From Tibeticola sediminis (lineage in GTDB: Bacteria > Pseudomonadota > Gammaproteobacteria > Burkholderiales > Burkholderiaceae_C), in NCBI RefSeq assembly GCF_003843835.1, contig NZ_RKQL01000003.1, positions 1 to 64,000 on the forward strand: 64,000 bases of DNA, given 5' to 3'. The translations under genes and the position numbers were made by a program. Of the stretch, positions 50,090-58,194 are shown piece after piece. The first letter of the stretch is position 1; every line of letters starts with the position of its first letter. A model generated the notes under the pieces. That model saw only the letters and a list, made by a program, of their open reading frames with translations. It made no database searches and was not told the origin of the DNA.

Positions 50090-51625
50090 ATGCCGTTGAC
50101 CGCCCTGCTTTCCCGCGCACCGCTGAAGCGACGCCGCAGCTTCTCCGTCGCACCCGGCTGCACGCTGGCTTCGGACCACGCCGTGCCGCTGGGCCTCGTG
50201 GGCTTCATCACCCTGGCTCTGGGGGGCTGTGCCGCGGTCGTGCAAGCGCCGGCTGCGCCGCTCTCGGCCGAAGTGCCGGCGAGCTGGGCGCAAGGCGCGC
50301 CCGGTGTACGTACGCAAGCGGCGGCGAGCCTATCGCCCGGCTGGTGGCAGACGCTCGCCGATGCAAGGCTCGATGCGCTGATGACGCAAGCGCTTGCGCG
50401 CAACACCGATCTGGCCGCCGCCCGCGCCGCGCTCGCGCAGGCCGAAGCGCTCGCCGACGCACGTGAGGCCGCATTGGGGCCGAACCTGTCGCTTTCCGGC
50501 TCGGCGCAGCGCAGCAAAAACGGCAGCGCGAGCGCAGCCAACAGCTACGGCGTGAGCTTGAACGGCGGCTTCAACCCCGACCTGTTCGGCGGCAACGCGG
50601 CCGCGGCGCGCGCGGCGGCGGCCGACGCGCAGGCGGCCTGGGCCAGTCTGGCCGGCACGCGGCTGGCCATCAGCACGAGCGTCGCGCTCAACTACCTCGA
50701 CCTGCGCAGCCAGCAGGCGCGGCTGGCAATTGCCGAACGCAACCTGCAAGCCCAACAAGACACCCAGCGCATCACCGCATGGCGGGTGCAGGCGGGTCTG
50801 GCCTCGTCGCTCGACCTCGCGCAAGCGACGCAAAACGTGGCGCAGACGGCCGCAACGGTCGCCAGCCTGGGCACGGCGATCGGCCAGGATCTGCATGCGC
50901 TGGCCGTGCTCTGCGGTGAGCCACCCGCGGCGCTGCGCGAGCGCCTGGGCGTGGCCGCGCCGCTGCCGCAGTGGCCGACGGCGCAAACCCTTGCGCTACC
51001 GGCCGAGGTGCTGCGCCAGCGGCCCGACGTGCGCGCGGCCGAGTCGCGGGTGCAGGCGGCGCTCGCGCGGCTGGACCAGGCCGCTGCGGCGCGCTGGCCC
51101 AGCTTCTCGCTCAGCGCCACGCTGGGGCTGCGCGCCCTCACGCTGGGCGGGCTGCTCGACGGCTCGGTCGCCAACACCTTGCTCGCGAGCCTGAGCGTGC
51201 CCTTGTTCGACGGCGGTGCGCTCGCGGCGCAGCAGCGCGCCCAGGCGGCTGCGCTGGAGCAGGCCCGCGCGCAATGGCTGGGCACGGTGCTCGCTGCCCT
51301 CAAGGACGTCGAAAACGCCCTGCTTGCACTGCGCCAAGATGGCGAGCGGCTGCAGCATCTGCAAGCCGCCGCGACGGCCGCGCGCGATGCCGAGCTCATC
51401 GCGCAGCAGCGCTACCGCAGCGGCCTGGTGGACTTCCGCACCGTGCTCGACGCCCAGCGTGCCCGCCTGCGGACCGAAGACGCGGTGCAGGTGCAGCAGG
51501 CCACGCTCGCGGCGGATGGCGTGCGGCTGGCGCAAGCGCTCGGTGGTGGCGTCCTTGCCGATCCGCCCCAAGCATCCCCTGTTTCCTCGGCCGTCATCGC
51601 CCCCCTTGTCCCGTCCACACCATGA
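50090..51625 (+). CDS. Outer-membrane efflux lipoprotein, NodT/TolC family
   Basis: Outer-membrane channel of a tripartite efflux system. About 511 residues, with two OEP repeats rich in coiled-coil Ala/Leu/Gln segments (about 110-300 and 320-495). A lipobox LGGC (Cys47) comes after an unusually long basic N-terminal region, so the true start may lie downstream of ATG 50090 at a codon I cannot choose. First gene of the operon efflux lipoprotein - macA - macB - permease, with ATGA overlap to macA. Confidence 0.88.
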   Translation: MPLTALLSRAPLKRRRSFSVAPGCTLASDHAVPLGLVGFITLALGGCAAVVQAPAAPLSAEVPASWAQGAPGVRTQAAASLSPGWWQTLADARLDALMTQALARNTDLAAARAALAQAEALADAREAALGPNLSLSGSAQRSKNGSASAANSYGVSLNGGFNPDLFGGNAAAARAAAADAQAAWASLAGTRLAISTSVALNYLDLRSQQARLAIAERNLQAQQDTQRITAWRVQAGLASSLDLAQATQNVAQTAATVASLGTAIGQDLHALAVLCGEPPAALRERLGVAAPLPQWPTAQTLALPAEVLRQRPDVRAAESRVQAALARLDQAAAARWPSFSLSATLGLRALTLGGLLDGSVANTLLASLSVPLFDGGALAAQQRAQAAALEQARAQWLGTVLAALKDVENALLALRQDGERLQHLQAAATAARDAELIAQQRYRSGLVDFRTVLDAQRARLRTEDAVQVQQATLAADGVRLAQALGGGVLADPPQASPVSSAVIAPLVPSTP

Positions 51626-52953
51626 GCTCCACGCCCTCCGCCCCCTCCGCTGCGAACGACCGCGGCGCGCTCGATCTGCAGGCCTTGCTCGACCCCGCGG
51701 CGCGTCGCCGCTGGTGGCAACGCCCGGGCGTGTGGATCGCCGTGGTGGCCGTCATCGCCCTCGGCGGCGCGGCCTATTGGTGGAGCCAGCGCACGGCGGC
51801 GCAAGCCGCGCCGCGCTACATCACCGAGCCGCTCAAGCGCGGCAAGATCACGCAGACGGTTGCTGCCAACGGTACGGTGGTGCCCACGCGCACGGTGAAC
51901 ATCGGCAGCGAACTGTCGGGCACGGTCAAACAGGTGTACGTGGACGTCAACGACCGGGTCAAGAAGGGACAGGTGTTGGTGATGCTCGACACCGCGAAGC
52001 TCAGCGACCAGGTGAAGCGCTCGGAAGCGGCGCTGCTCTCGGCGCGGGCCGCGCGCGAGCAAGCCAAAGCCACGCTGGCCGAGGCGCAAGCCAACCTGGC
52101 GCGGCTCGAGGAAGTGGCGCGGCTCTCGAGCGGTCAGGTGCCCTCGGCGGCTGAACTCGACACTGCGCGCGCGAATGTCACCCGCGCAGCCGCTGCGCTC
52201 GAGAGTGCCGCCGCTGCCGTGGCGCAGGCCGAGGCGCAGCTCTCGACCGACCGGACCAACCTGTCCAAGGCCTCCATCGTCTCCCCGATCGATGGCGTGG
52301 TGCTCTCGCGCACGGTGGAGCCCGGCAATGCGGTGGCGGCCTCGCTGCAGGCGGTGACGCTGCTGTCGCTGGCCGAAGACCTCGCGCAGGTCCGGGTGGA
52401 ACTTGCGGTCGACGAAGCCGATGTGGGCAACGTCCGGCCGGGCCAAAAGGCGTCTTTCACCGTTTCGTCCTACCCCACACGCCGATACCCGGCGAGCGTC
52501 ACGCGGGTGGCCTTTGGCTCCACCAAAACCGACAACGTCATCACCTATACGACTTACCTCGAGGTGCGTAACGATGACCTGAGCCTGCGCCCCGGCATGA
52601 CCGCCGCGGCGACCATCGTGGCCAACGAGCACGACGGCGTGCTGGTGGTTCCCAACACGGCGCTGCGCTTCAATCCCGAGAGCGCTGCGGCCAATGCCAA
52701 AGCGGGCAGCAGCGGCGGCCTCACGTCCATGCTGATGCCCCGCATGCCCTCGACCGGGCCGAAGAAACCCGGCACGGAAAACCGCCGCGGCCCCAATGCC
52801 GAGCGGCGCATCTGGGTGCTGGACCAAGGCCAGCCGGTGCCGATCACGGTCACGGTCGGCATCAGCGACGGCCGCCTGACCGAGGTGAGTGCGCCAGAGC
52901 TCAAAGAAGGCATGGCCGTGATCGTCGACCAGCGCAGCGGGGCGTCGAAATGA
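51622..52953 (+). CDS. macA: MacA-like periplasmic adaptor (HlyD family)
   Basis: Membrane-fusion protein of a MacAB-type exporter. 443 residues: cytoplasmic tail, one membrane helix (about 40-58), barrel-sandwich lipoyl halves (VPTRTVNIGSELSGTVKQVYV and IVSPIDGVVLSRTVEPGN), a long hairpin coiled coil (about 120-210), and beta-barrel/MP domains (VGNVRPGQKASFTVSSYP). A Gly/Met/Pro-rich insert (about 340-400) is unusual. ATG overlaps on both sides. Substrate unknown; MacAB systems export macrolides, peptides or haem precursors in other bacteria. Confidence 0.92.
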   Translation: MSSTPSAPSAANDRGALDLQALLDPAARRRWWQRPGVWIAVVAVIALGGAAYWWSQRTAAQAAPRYITEPLKRGKITQTVAANGTVVPTRTVNIGSELSGTVKQVYVDVNDRVKKGQVLVMLDTAKLSDQVKRSEAALLSARAAREQAKATLAEAQANLARLEEVARLSSGQVPSAAELDTARANVTRAAAALESAAAAVAQAEAQLSTDRTNLSKASIVSPIDGVVLSRTVEPGNAVAASLQAVTLLSLAEDLAQVRVELAVDEADVGNVRPGQKASFTVSSYPTRRYPASVTRVAFGSTKTDNVITYTTYLEVRNDDLSLRPGMTAAATIVANEHDGVLVVPNTALRFNPESAAANAKAGSSGGLTSMLMPRMPSTGPKKPGTENRRGPNAERRIWVLDQGQPVPITVTVGISDGRLTEVSAPELKEGMAVIVDQRSGASK

Positions 52954-53705
52954 GCGACGCGCCCCCCATCGAACCGCTGATCGAACTGCAGCAGGTCACC
53001 AAGGTCTACGGCAGCGGATCGACCGCCTTTGCCGCGCTCAAGGGCGTCGATCTACGGGTGCGCGCCGGGGAGTTCGTCGCCATCATGGGGCCGAGCGGAT
53101 CGGGTAAGTCGACCGCGCTCAACGTGCTGGGCTGTCTGGACCGCCCGAGCAGCGGCGCGTATCGCTTCCGGGGCGTGCATGTCGAACGGCTCGACCGCGA
53201 TCAGCGCGCGCTGCTGCGGCGGCATTTCCTGGGCTTCGTGTTCCAGGGCTTCAACCTGCTTGCGCGCACCTCGGCCCTGGAAAACGTGGAGCTGCCGCTG
53301 ATCTACCGCGGCATGCCCGCGCGCGAGCGCCATGCGGCTGCTGCGGCGGCGCTGGCCGACGTGGGGCTGGCGGGCTGGGAGCACCACACGCCGGGCGAAC
53401 TCTCGGGCGGGCAGCAGCAGCGCGTGGCCATTGCGCGCGCCATCGTCACCCAGCCTGCGGTGCTGCTGGCCGACGAGCCGACCGGCAACCTCGACACCGC
53501 GCGCAGCGTGGAGATCATGGCGCTGCTCGCCCGGCTCAACCTCGAGCGCGGCATCACCATCCTGATGGTCACGCACGAGCCGGACATGGCGGCCTGGGCG
53601 CAGCGCGTGGTGCATTTCCGCGACGGGCGTATCCAAAGCGACGAGGTCAACCCGCACCCGACCCGCGCGCCCGAGATGCCCGCCCTCGCGACGGAGGCCG
53701 GCTGA
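52950..53705 (+). CDS. macB: MacB-type ABC ATPase
   Basis: ATPase for the MacAB-like exporter, split from the permease. 251 residues: Walker A GPSGSGKST, Q-loop VFQGFNLLARTSALENVELPL, signature LSGGQQQRVAIARAIV, Walker B VLLADEPTGNLD, H-loop VTHEPDMAAWA. This is the LolD/MacB branch. ATGA overlap with macA; its stop TGA shares one base with the next ATG. Confidence 0.94.
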   Translation: MSDAPPIEPLIELQQVTKVYGSGSTAFAALKGVDLRVRAGEFVAIMGPSGSGKSTALNVLGCLDRPSSGAYRFRGVHVERLDRDQRALLRRHFLGFVFQGFNLLARTSALENVELPLIYRGMPARERHAAAAAALADVGLAGWEHHTPGELSGGQQQRVAIARAIVTQPAVLLADEPTGNLDTARSVEIMALLARLNLERGITILMVTHEPDMAAWAQRVVHFRDGRIQSDEVNPHPTRAPEMPALATEAG

Positions 53706-54913
53706 TGTGGCTCAGCACGTTGCTGCTGGCCTTGCGCTCGATCCGGCGCAACCTGCTGCGTTCGTTCCTGACGGTGCTGGGCATCGTGATCGGCGTGAGC
53801 GCCGTCATCACCATGGTCACGCTGGGTAACGGCGCAACCCTCGCGGTTCAAAGCCAGATCGCGAGCCTGGGCACCAATTTGCTGCAGATCCGGCCGGGGC
53901 AGCGGCTCGGGCCCGGCTCGGGCTTCAGCGGTGCGCCGGCGTTCAAAGAGGAAGATGCCGATGCCATTGCCACCCAAATCAGCGGCGTGGCGGCCGTCGC
54001 CCCCGAAGCGCGCACCGGCGCGACGGTGGTCGCCAACGGCCGCAACTGGACCACGAGCATCATCGGCACCACCGATGCTTGGCTCGACGTGGGCAACTGG
54101 AAGCTCTCGGCGGGCCGGCCGTTTTCCGACAGCGAGACCCGCGCGGGTGCTGCGGTGTGCTGGATCGGTGAGACCATCCGCCGTGAGCTTTTCGGGGGCG
54201 GCGACGTGCTCGGACAGCAACTGCGCATCCGCCGTATGTCGTGCGAAATCGTCGGCGTGCTCGGCAGCAAAGGCCAAGGCGCCTTCGGCAACGACCAGGA
54301 CGACGTGGTGGTGCTGCCGATCCGCGCGCTGCAGCGCCGCGTGACCGGCAACACGCGGGTCAATACGCTGCTCGTCTCGATGCGCGACGACGCCGACGCC
54401 GAACGCGTCAAGCAGGCCCTGACCCAGCTGCTGCGCGAGCGGCGCAAGCTCGCCGAGGGCGAGGAAAACAACTTCAACATCCTCGACACCAAGCAGCTCG
54501 CCGACACCATGTCGGGCACCACCCGCATCATGACGCTGCTGCTGGGAGCGGTGGCGGCGGTGAGCCTGCTGGTGGGCGGCATCGGCATCATGAACATCAT
54601 GCTGGTGAGCGTGACCGAGCGCACGCGGGAGATTGGCCTGCGGCTGGCCATCGGCGCGCTCGAGCGCGAGGTCCTGCTGCAGTTCCTGATCGAGGCCGTG
54701 GTGCTGTCCTCGCTCGGCGGCGTGGTCGGCATCGTGCTTGCGACCGTGGCGTCGCTGGCGATTGCCTCGGCGATGGACATCCCGTATCTGTTCAACCCGG
54801 GCGTCAACCTGCTGGCCTTCGCCTTCTCGGCGGCAATCGGCGTGTTGTTTGGCTATTTTCCCGCGCGGCGCGCCGCACGGCTCGACCCGATCGACGCGCT
54901 GCGCCACGAGTAA
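53705..54913 (+). CDS. macB: MacB-type ABC permease (FtsX fold)
   Basis: 402-residue permease with the MacB_PCD periplasmic core and FtsX membrane module. TM1 is at about 20-42, a large periplasmic domain at 45-275, and three C-terminal helices (LLLGAVAAVSLLVGGIGIMNIMLVSVTERTREIGLRLAIGA and following) end in the family signature YFPARRAARLDPIDALRHE. It ends the efflux operon. The symbol is shared with the ATPase because in E. coli the two are one protein. Repeat A3 follows 26 bp after the stop. Confidence 0.93.
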   Translation: MWLSTLLLALRSIRRNLLRSFLTVLGIVIGVSAVITMVTLGNGATLAVQSQIASLGTNLLQIRPGQRLGPGSGFSGAPAFKEEDADAIATQISGVAAVAPEARTGATVVANGRNWTTSIIGTTDAWLDVGNWKLSAGRPFSDSETRAGAAVCWIGETIRRELFGGGDVLGQQLRIRRMSCEIVGVLGSKGQGAFGNDQDDVVVLPIRALQRRVTGNTRVNTLLVSMRDDADAERVKQALTQLLRERRKLAEGEENNFNILDTKQLADTMSGTTRIMTLLLGAVAAVSLLVGGIGIMNIMLVSVTERTREIGLRLAIGALEREVLLQFLIEAVVLSSLGGVVGIVLATVASLAIASAMDIPYLFNPGVNLLAFAFSAAIGVLFGYFPARRAARLDPIDALRHE

Positions 54914-54939
54914 GCCACGGCCAGAAGCTTCGTTTTTAA

Positions 54940-55100
54940 GGCAACGCTGAATAAGTTCCCGCGATGGCGCGCGCCCGGCCGCGGGATGGGACGCGAGGCG
55001 CAAACCGCAGCCATAGCCGCAGCTATGGCGAGGATTTGCAACGACGCAGACCGCCCGCAGCCGGGATGCGCGGCGCGCGAGGGACTTGTTCAGCGTTGCC
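54940..55100. repeat. Family A palindromic repeat, copy A3
   Basis: 161-bp element between convergent macB and psd. Ends GGCAACGCTGAATAAGT and ACTTGTTCAGCGTTGCC; hairpin at about 55000-55039. It is almost identical to A2 in pilQ. Flanks are TTAA on the left and CTAA on the right, a possible 4-bp duplication with one change. Confidence 0.92.
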
Positions 55101-55102
55101 CT

Positions 55103-55145
55103 AAGAGCAAAGAACGACCGTTTGACGCCGGCAATCGCCGGCTTT
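55103..55145. repeat. D-like fragment with a small hairpin after psd
   Basis: AAGAGCAAAGAACGACCG, then TTTGACGCCGGCAATCG, aligns with the D-like piece upstream of hisI. GCCGGC-AATC-GCCGGC at about 55127-55142 can fold into a hairpin just beyond the psd stop codon; no T-run follows. Confidence 0.4.
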
Positions 55146-55999
55146 CAGCGGGAAACGCAGCGGGTCGCCATCACGTCCCCGAGCCGCACGGGTCGGCCCG
55201 GGCGCCAGTCGGGGGTGAGTGCGGCGGTGGCCCGAGGCCAAAGCACGATCACCGTCGAGCCCAGCAGAAAGCGCCCCATCTCCTCGCCCTGCGCGAGCCG
55301 GATGTCCTGCCCCTCGTAGCGCCATTCGCGCAGTTGCCCGCTGCGCGGCGGCGTCACCACGCCGTGCCAGGCGGTGGCGATGCTGCCGACGATGGTGGCA
55401 CCCACCAGCACCAGCGCGAGCGGCCCGTCGTCGGTCTCGAACAGGCAAACCACGCGCTCATTACGCGCAAACAGCCCTGGCACGCCGCGGGCGGTGGTCG
55501 GGTTCACGGAAAACAGCGCCCCGGGCACATGGATCATGCGCAGCAGCCGACCCGCGCACGGCATGTGGATGCGGTGATAGTCGCGTGGACTGAGGTAGAG
55601 CGTGGCAAAACTTCCGTCGGCAAAGGTCGCCGCCAGCGCCGCATCGCCGCCGAGCAGCGCCGTCGTGCGGTAGTGGTGGCCTTTGGCCTGAAAAATCTGC
55701 TCGCCCTCGATCGGGCCGCACTGGCTGACCGCGCCGTCGACAGGGCAGATCCAGGGGCTCGCCGCCAGCGGCCGCGCGCCGGGCTTGAGCGCGCGGGTGA
55801 AGAAGTCGTTGAAGCTCGCGTAGGCCGCCGGGTCGGACACCGCGGCTTCACTCATGTCCACCCGGTAACGGCGTATGAACCAGGGAATCACCCGCCGCGT
55901 CCAGCCGCGAGCAGTGCAGCGCGCCGCCCAGCCCGCGAACTCGGTCAGCGCGCGTTGGGGCAGCAGATATTGCGGCAGTACCGCGAGACGGTCGAGCAA
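55145..55999 (-). CDS. psd: Phosphatidylserine decarboxylase proenzyme
   Basis: Makes phosphatidylethanolamine from phosphatidylserine at the inner membrane. 284 residues. Self-cleavage motif LGST (GRFLLGSTVIVLW) near the C-terminus generates the pyruvoyl group on the Ser; other conserved segments are FNDFFTRALKPGARP, CPVDGAVSQCG and YLSPRDYHRIHMP. No ATG suits the N-terminus. I use TTG at 55999 (LLDRLAVLPQYLLPQ), which has CAGGAG 5 nt upstream and matches where homologues start. The frame remains open far upstream over the NodI-like gene, an antisense artefact. Confidence 0.94.
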   Translation of the reverse strand: MLDRLAVLPQYLLPQRALTEFAGWAARCTARGWTRRVIPWFIRRYRVDMSEAAVSDPAAYASFNDFFTRALKPGARPLAASPWICPVDGAVSQCGPIEGEQIFQAKGHHYRTTALLGGDAALAATFADGSFATLYLSPRDYHRIHMPCAGRLLRMIHVPGALFSVNPTTARGVPGLFARNERVVCLFETDDGPLALVLVGATIVGSIATAWHGVVTPPRSGQLREWRYEGQDIRLAQGEEMGRFLLGSTVIVLWPRATAALTPDWRPGRPVRLGDVMATRCVSR

Positions 56000-56074
56000 G
56001 CCAACTCCTGTGGACGAAGGGGTGGCCGATTGTAGGAGGGGCGAGCGGACGCCACTGCAGCGACAATCGGGCGC

Positions 56075-57013
56075 ATGACCTCGCCCCTGCTCGAAGTTCA
56101 ATCCCTGCGCAAGCGTTACGGAGCGGCCACCGTCGTCGATGGGCTGGCTTTTCACATTGCACCCGGCGAATGTCTGGGCATCATCGGGCCCAACGGCGCG
56201 GGCAAGACCACGACCATCCGTACGCTGCTCGGGCAGACGGCACCCGACGAGGGGCGCATCGAGTACCGTTTTGGCGGCGCGGCGCTGCGCATGCCGACCG
56301 ATGCGCTGGCGATCAAGGCACGGCTCGGCGTGGTCGCGCAGTTCGACACGCTCGACCCGGACTTCGACCTGGCGGAAAACCTGCTGGTCTATGGCCGCTA
56401 CTTCGGGCTGCCGACCGCGGCCATCCGAGAGCGCATCCCGCAGCTGCTGGAGTTTGCGGCGCTCACCCACAAGGCGCGTGCCAAGCCGGGTGAGCTCTCG
56501 GGTGGCATGAAGCGGCGCTTGAGTCTCGCGCGCGCGCTGGTCAATGACCCCGAACTGCTGCTGCTCGACGAGCCGACCACCGGCCTCGACCCGCAAGCCC
56601 GGCACCTGATGTGGGAGCGGCTGCAACTGCTGCTGCAACAGGGCAAGTCGATCCTGCTGACCACGCATTTCATGGACGAGGCCGAACGCCTGTGCCACCG
56701 GCTGCTGGTGCTCGACCACGGACGCAAGATCGCCGAGGGCACGCCGCGTGCGCTGATCGAGCAGCATCTCGAGCCCGACGTGGTCGAGGTCTACGGCAAC
56801 GGGGCGCTCGCGCTGGCGCAGGACGCCACGCTGCGCTCGCTCGCCGCGCGCGTGGAGACGAGCGGGGAGACGGTGTTTTTCTACACCGCCGACGCGCACC
56901 CGCTGCTCCTCGCGCTCGACGCCTGGCCAGGCCTGCGCACGCTGCACCGTCCGGCCAACCTCGAAGACCTGTTTTTGAAGCTGACCGGACGGCAAATCCG
57001 CGAAGAAGGTTGA
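56075..57013 (+). CDS. NodI-like ABC transporter ATP-binding protein
   Basis: 312-residue ABC ATPase of the NodI/DRA group: Walker [14 protein letters not shown]-loop [22 protein letters not shown], signature [16 protein letters not shown], Walker [14 protein letters not shown]-loop TTHFMDEAE, plus a C-terminal domain of about 85 residues. No nodulation genes are present, so the substrate is unlikely to be a Nod factor. The start ATG 56075 follows GACAAT by 7 nt with no ribosome site. Paired with the permease 5 bp downstream. Confidence 0.9.
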   Translation: MTSPLLEVQSLRKRYGAATVVDGLAFHIAPGECLGIIGPNGAGKTTTIRTLLGQTAPDEGRIEYRFGGAALRMPTDALAIKARLGVVAQFDTLDPDFDLAENLLVYGRYFGLPTAAIRERIPQLLEFAALTHKARAKPGELSGGMKRRLSLARALVNDPELLLLDEPTTGLDPQARHLMWERLQLLLQQGKSILLTTHFMDEAERLCHRLLVLDHGRKIAEGTPRALIEQHLEPDVVEVYGNGALALAQDATLRSLAARVETSGETVFFYTADAHPLLLALDAWPGLRTLHRPANLEDLFLKLTGRQIREEG

Positions 57014-57018
57014 CGCTC

Positions 57019-57867
57019 ATGACCCCGCCCCTCAGTTCTGCCCCGTCGCCCCGAGCGCCCGCATCGCCCGCGCTGCCCTCGCCCTGGGCCCCGCCGCGCC
57101 TGTCGATGCGCTGGTGGCCGGTGTTTCTGCGCAACCTGCTGGTGTGGAAGAAGCTGGCGATCCCGAGCCTGCTCGCCAACATCGCCGAGCCGCTGATGTG
57201 GCTCGTCGCCTTTGGCTACGGGCTCGGTGCGCTGGTCGGCCAAGTGCAGGTCGAGGGTGCTGCGGTGCCCTACATCCTCTTTCTCGCCAGCGGCAGCATC
57301 TGCATGAGCGCGATGAACGCGGCGAGCTTCGAGGCGCTGTATTCGGCCTTCTCGCGCATGCATGTGCAAAAGACCTGGGACGGAATCTTGAATGCGCCGG
57401 TGCAGCTCGACGACGTGGTACTCGCCGAAATGCTCTGGGCGGCGTTCAAGTCGCTGTTCACCATCACCGCCATCCTCGGCGTGATGCTGGCGCTCGGCAT
57501 CAGCCACAGTCCCAAGCTGCTCCTGGCCTGGCCAGTGCTGCTGGGCGTGGGCGTCACCTTCTCGTGCATCGCGCTGGTGTTCAACGCGCTGGCCAAGGGC
57601 TACGACTTCTTCACCTACTACTTCACGCTGTTTCTCACGCCGATGATGTTCCTCTCGGGCATCTTCTTTCCGCAGTCGCAGCTGCCCGCGCTGGTGCGCG
57701 AGATCGCGCAGTGGCTGCCGCTGACCGCCGCGGTGGAACTGGTGCGCCCGCTGTTCCTCGACCGCTGGCCCGAACACGCGCTGCGCCACGCCGCGGTGCT
57801 CGCCGGCTACAGCACAGCAGCTTTCTGGCTCGCCCTCGCACTCACGCGCAAACGCTTCGCGCGCTGA
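57019..57867 (+). CDS. NodJ-like ABC-2 permease
   Basis: 282-residue ABC-2 permease, six helices. LLVWKKLAIPSLLANIAEPLMWLVAFGYGLG and LFLTPMMFLSGIFFPQSQLP resemble the NodJ family. A Pro/Ala-rich N-terminal tail (about 1-30) precedes the first membrane-near helix. 5 bp after the ATPase gene. Its TGA stop shares its last base with the first base of repeat C. An earlier in-frame region upstream overlaps the ATPase and is not used. Confidence 0.88.
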   Translation: MTPPLSSAPSPRAPASPALPSPWAPPRLSMRWWPVFLRNLLVWKKLAIPSLLANIAEPLMWLVAFGYGLGALVGQVQVEGAAVPYILFLASGSICMSAMNAASFEALYSAFSRMHVQKTWDGILNAPVQLDDVVLAEMLWAAFKSLFTITAILGVMLALGISHSPKLLLAWPVLLGVGVTFSCIALVFNALAKGYDFFTYYFTLFLTPMMFLSGIFFPQSQLPALVREIAQWLPLTAAVELVRPLFLDRWPEHALRHAAVLAGYSTAAFWLALALTRKRFAR

Positions 57868-58105
57868 GCCTAAATCCGGCAGTTGACCGCTTCTCGCTGA
57901 ATGCAAGGTGTTGTTATTGCGATGGTTTTTGCTGCGGAGACAGTTCACCGCTCGAGTGAGCGCTGCGCACCCAGTCGAGCCGCCCTCAGGCACGGGGGCG
58001 GCGTTGCAAATCCTCGCCATGGCACCCGCCATGTCTGCGGTTTGCGCCTTGCCCGCGCGCCCGATGACGGCACGCCCGGGCGCGCTCAACTGCCGGATTT
58101 AGGCT
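57867..58105. repeat. Family C palindromic repeat
   Basis: 239-bp element with perfect 20-bp terminal inverted repeats (AGCCTAAATCCGGCAG... at 57867-57886 and its complement at 58086-58105). Its interior holds the same 40-nt hairpin as families A and B, in reverse orientation, at 58006-58045 (inner arms GACATGGC/GCCATGGC when read on the minus strand). It begins at the last base of the NodJ-like stop codon and lies between convergent genes. Only one copy is in this window. With repeat D2 it fills most of the 327-bp gap before the GMC gene. Confidence 0.88.
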
Positions 58106-58111
58106 GAGTGG

Positions 58112-58166
58112 TCTTTTTTCGATAGCAGAAAAGCGCCATTTCACGCTGGCGTCCTGGCTAAATTGC
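58112..58166. repeat. Family D short repeat, copy D2
   Basis: TCTTTTTTCGATAGC, then TTTCACGCTGGCGTCCTGG and CTAAATTGCCC. It aligns with D1 and D3 over about 55 bases. It lies just right of repeat C and ahead of the 3' end of the GMC oxidoreductase gene. Confidence 0.55.
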
Positions 58167-58194
58167 CCCAAATGAGGCGTGGAACGCCGACGCG

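Noticed and set aside
53705-54913. A frameshift splitting a single MacB protein into ATPase and permease
   Set aside because: Separate ATPase and permease genes are a normal form of this exporter class, and both products are complete with proper ends.
55145-56995. A 616-residue frame extending psd upstream
   Set aside because: The upstream part is antisense to the NodI-like gene. TTG at 55999 with CAGGAG is the family-like start.
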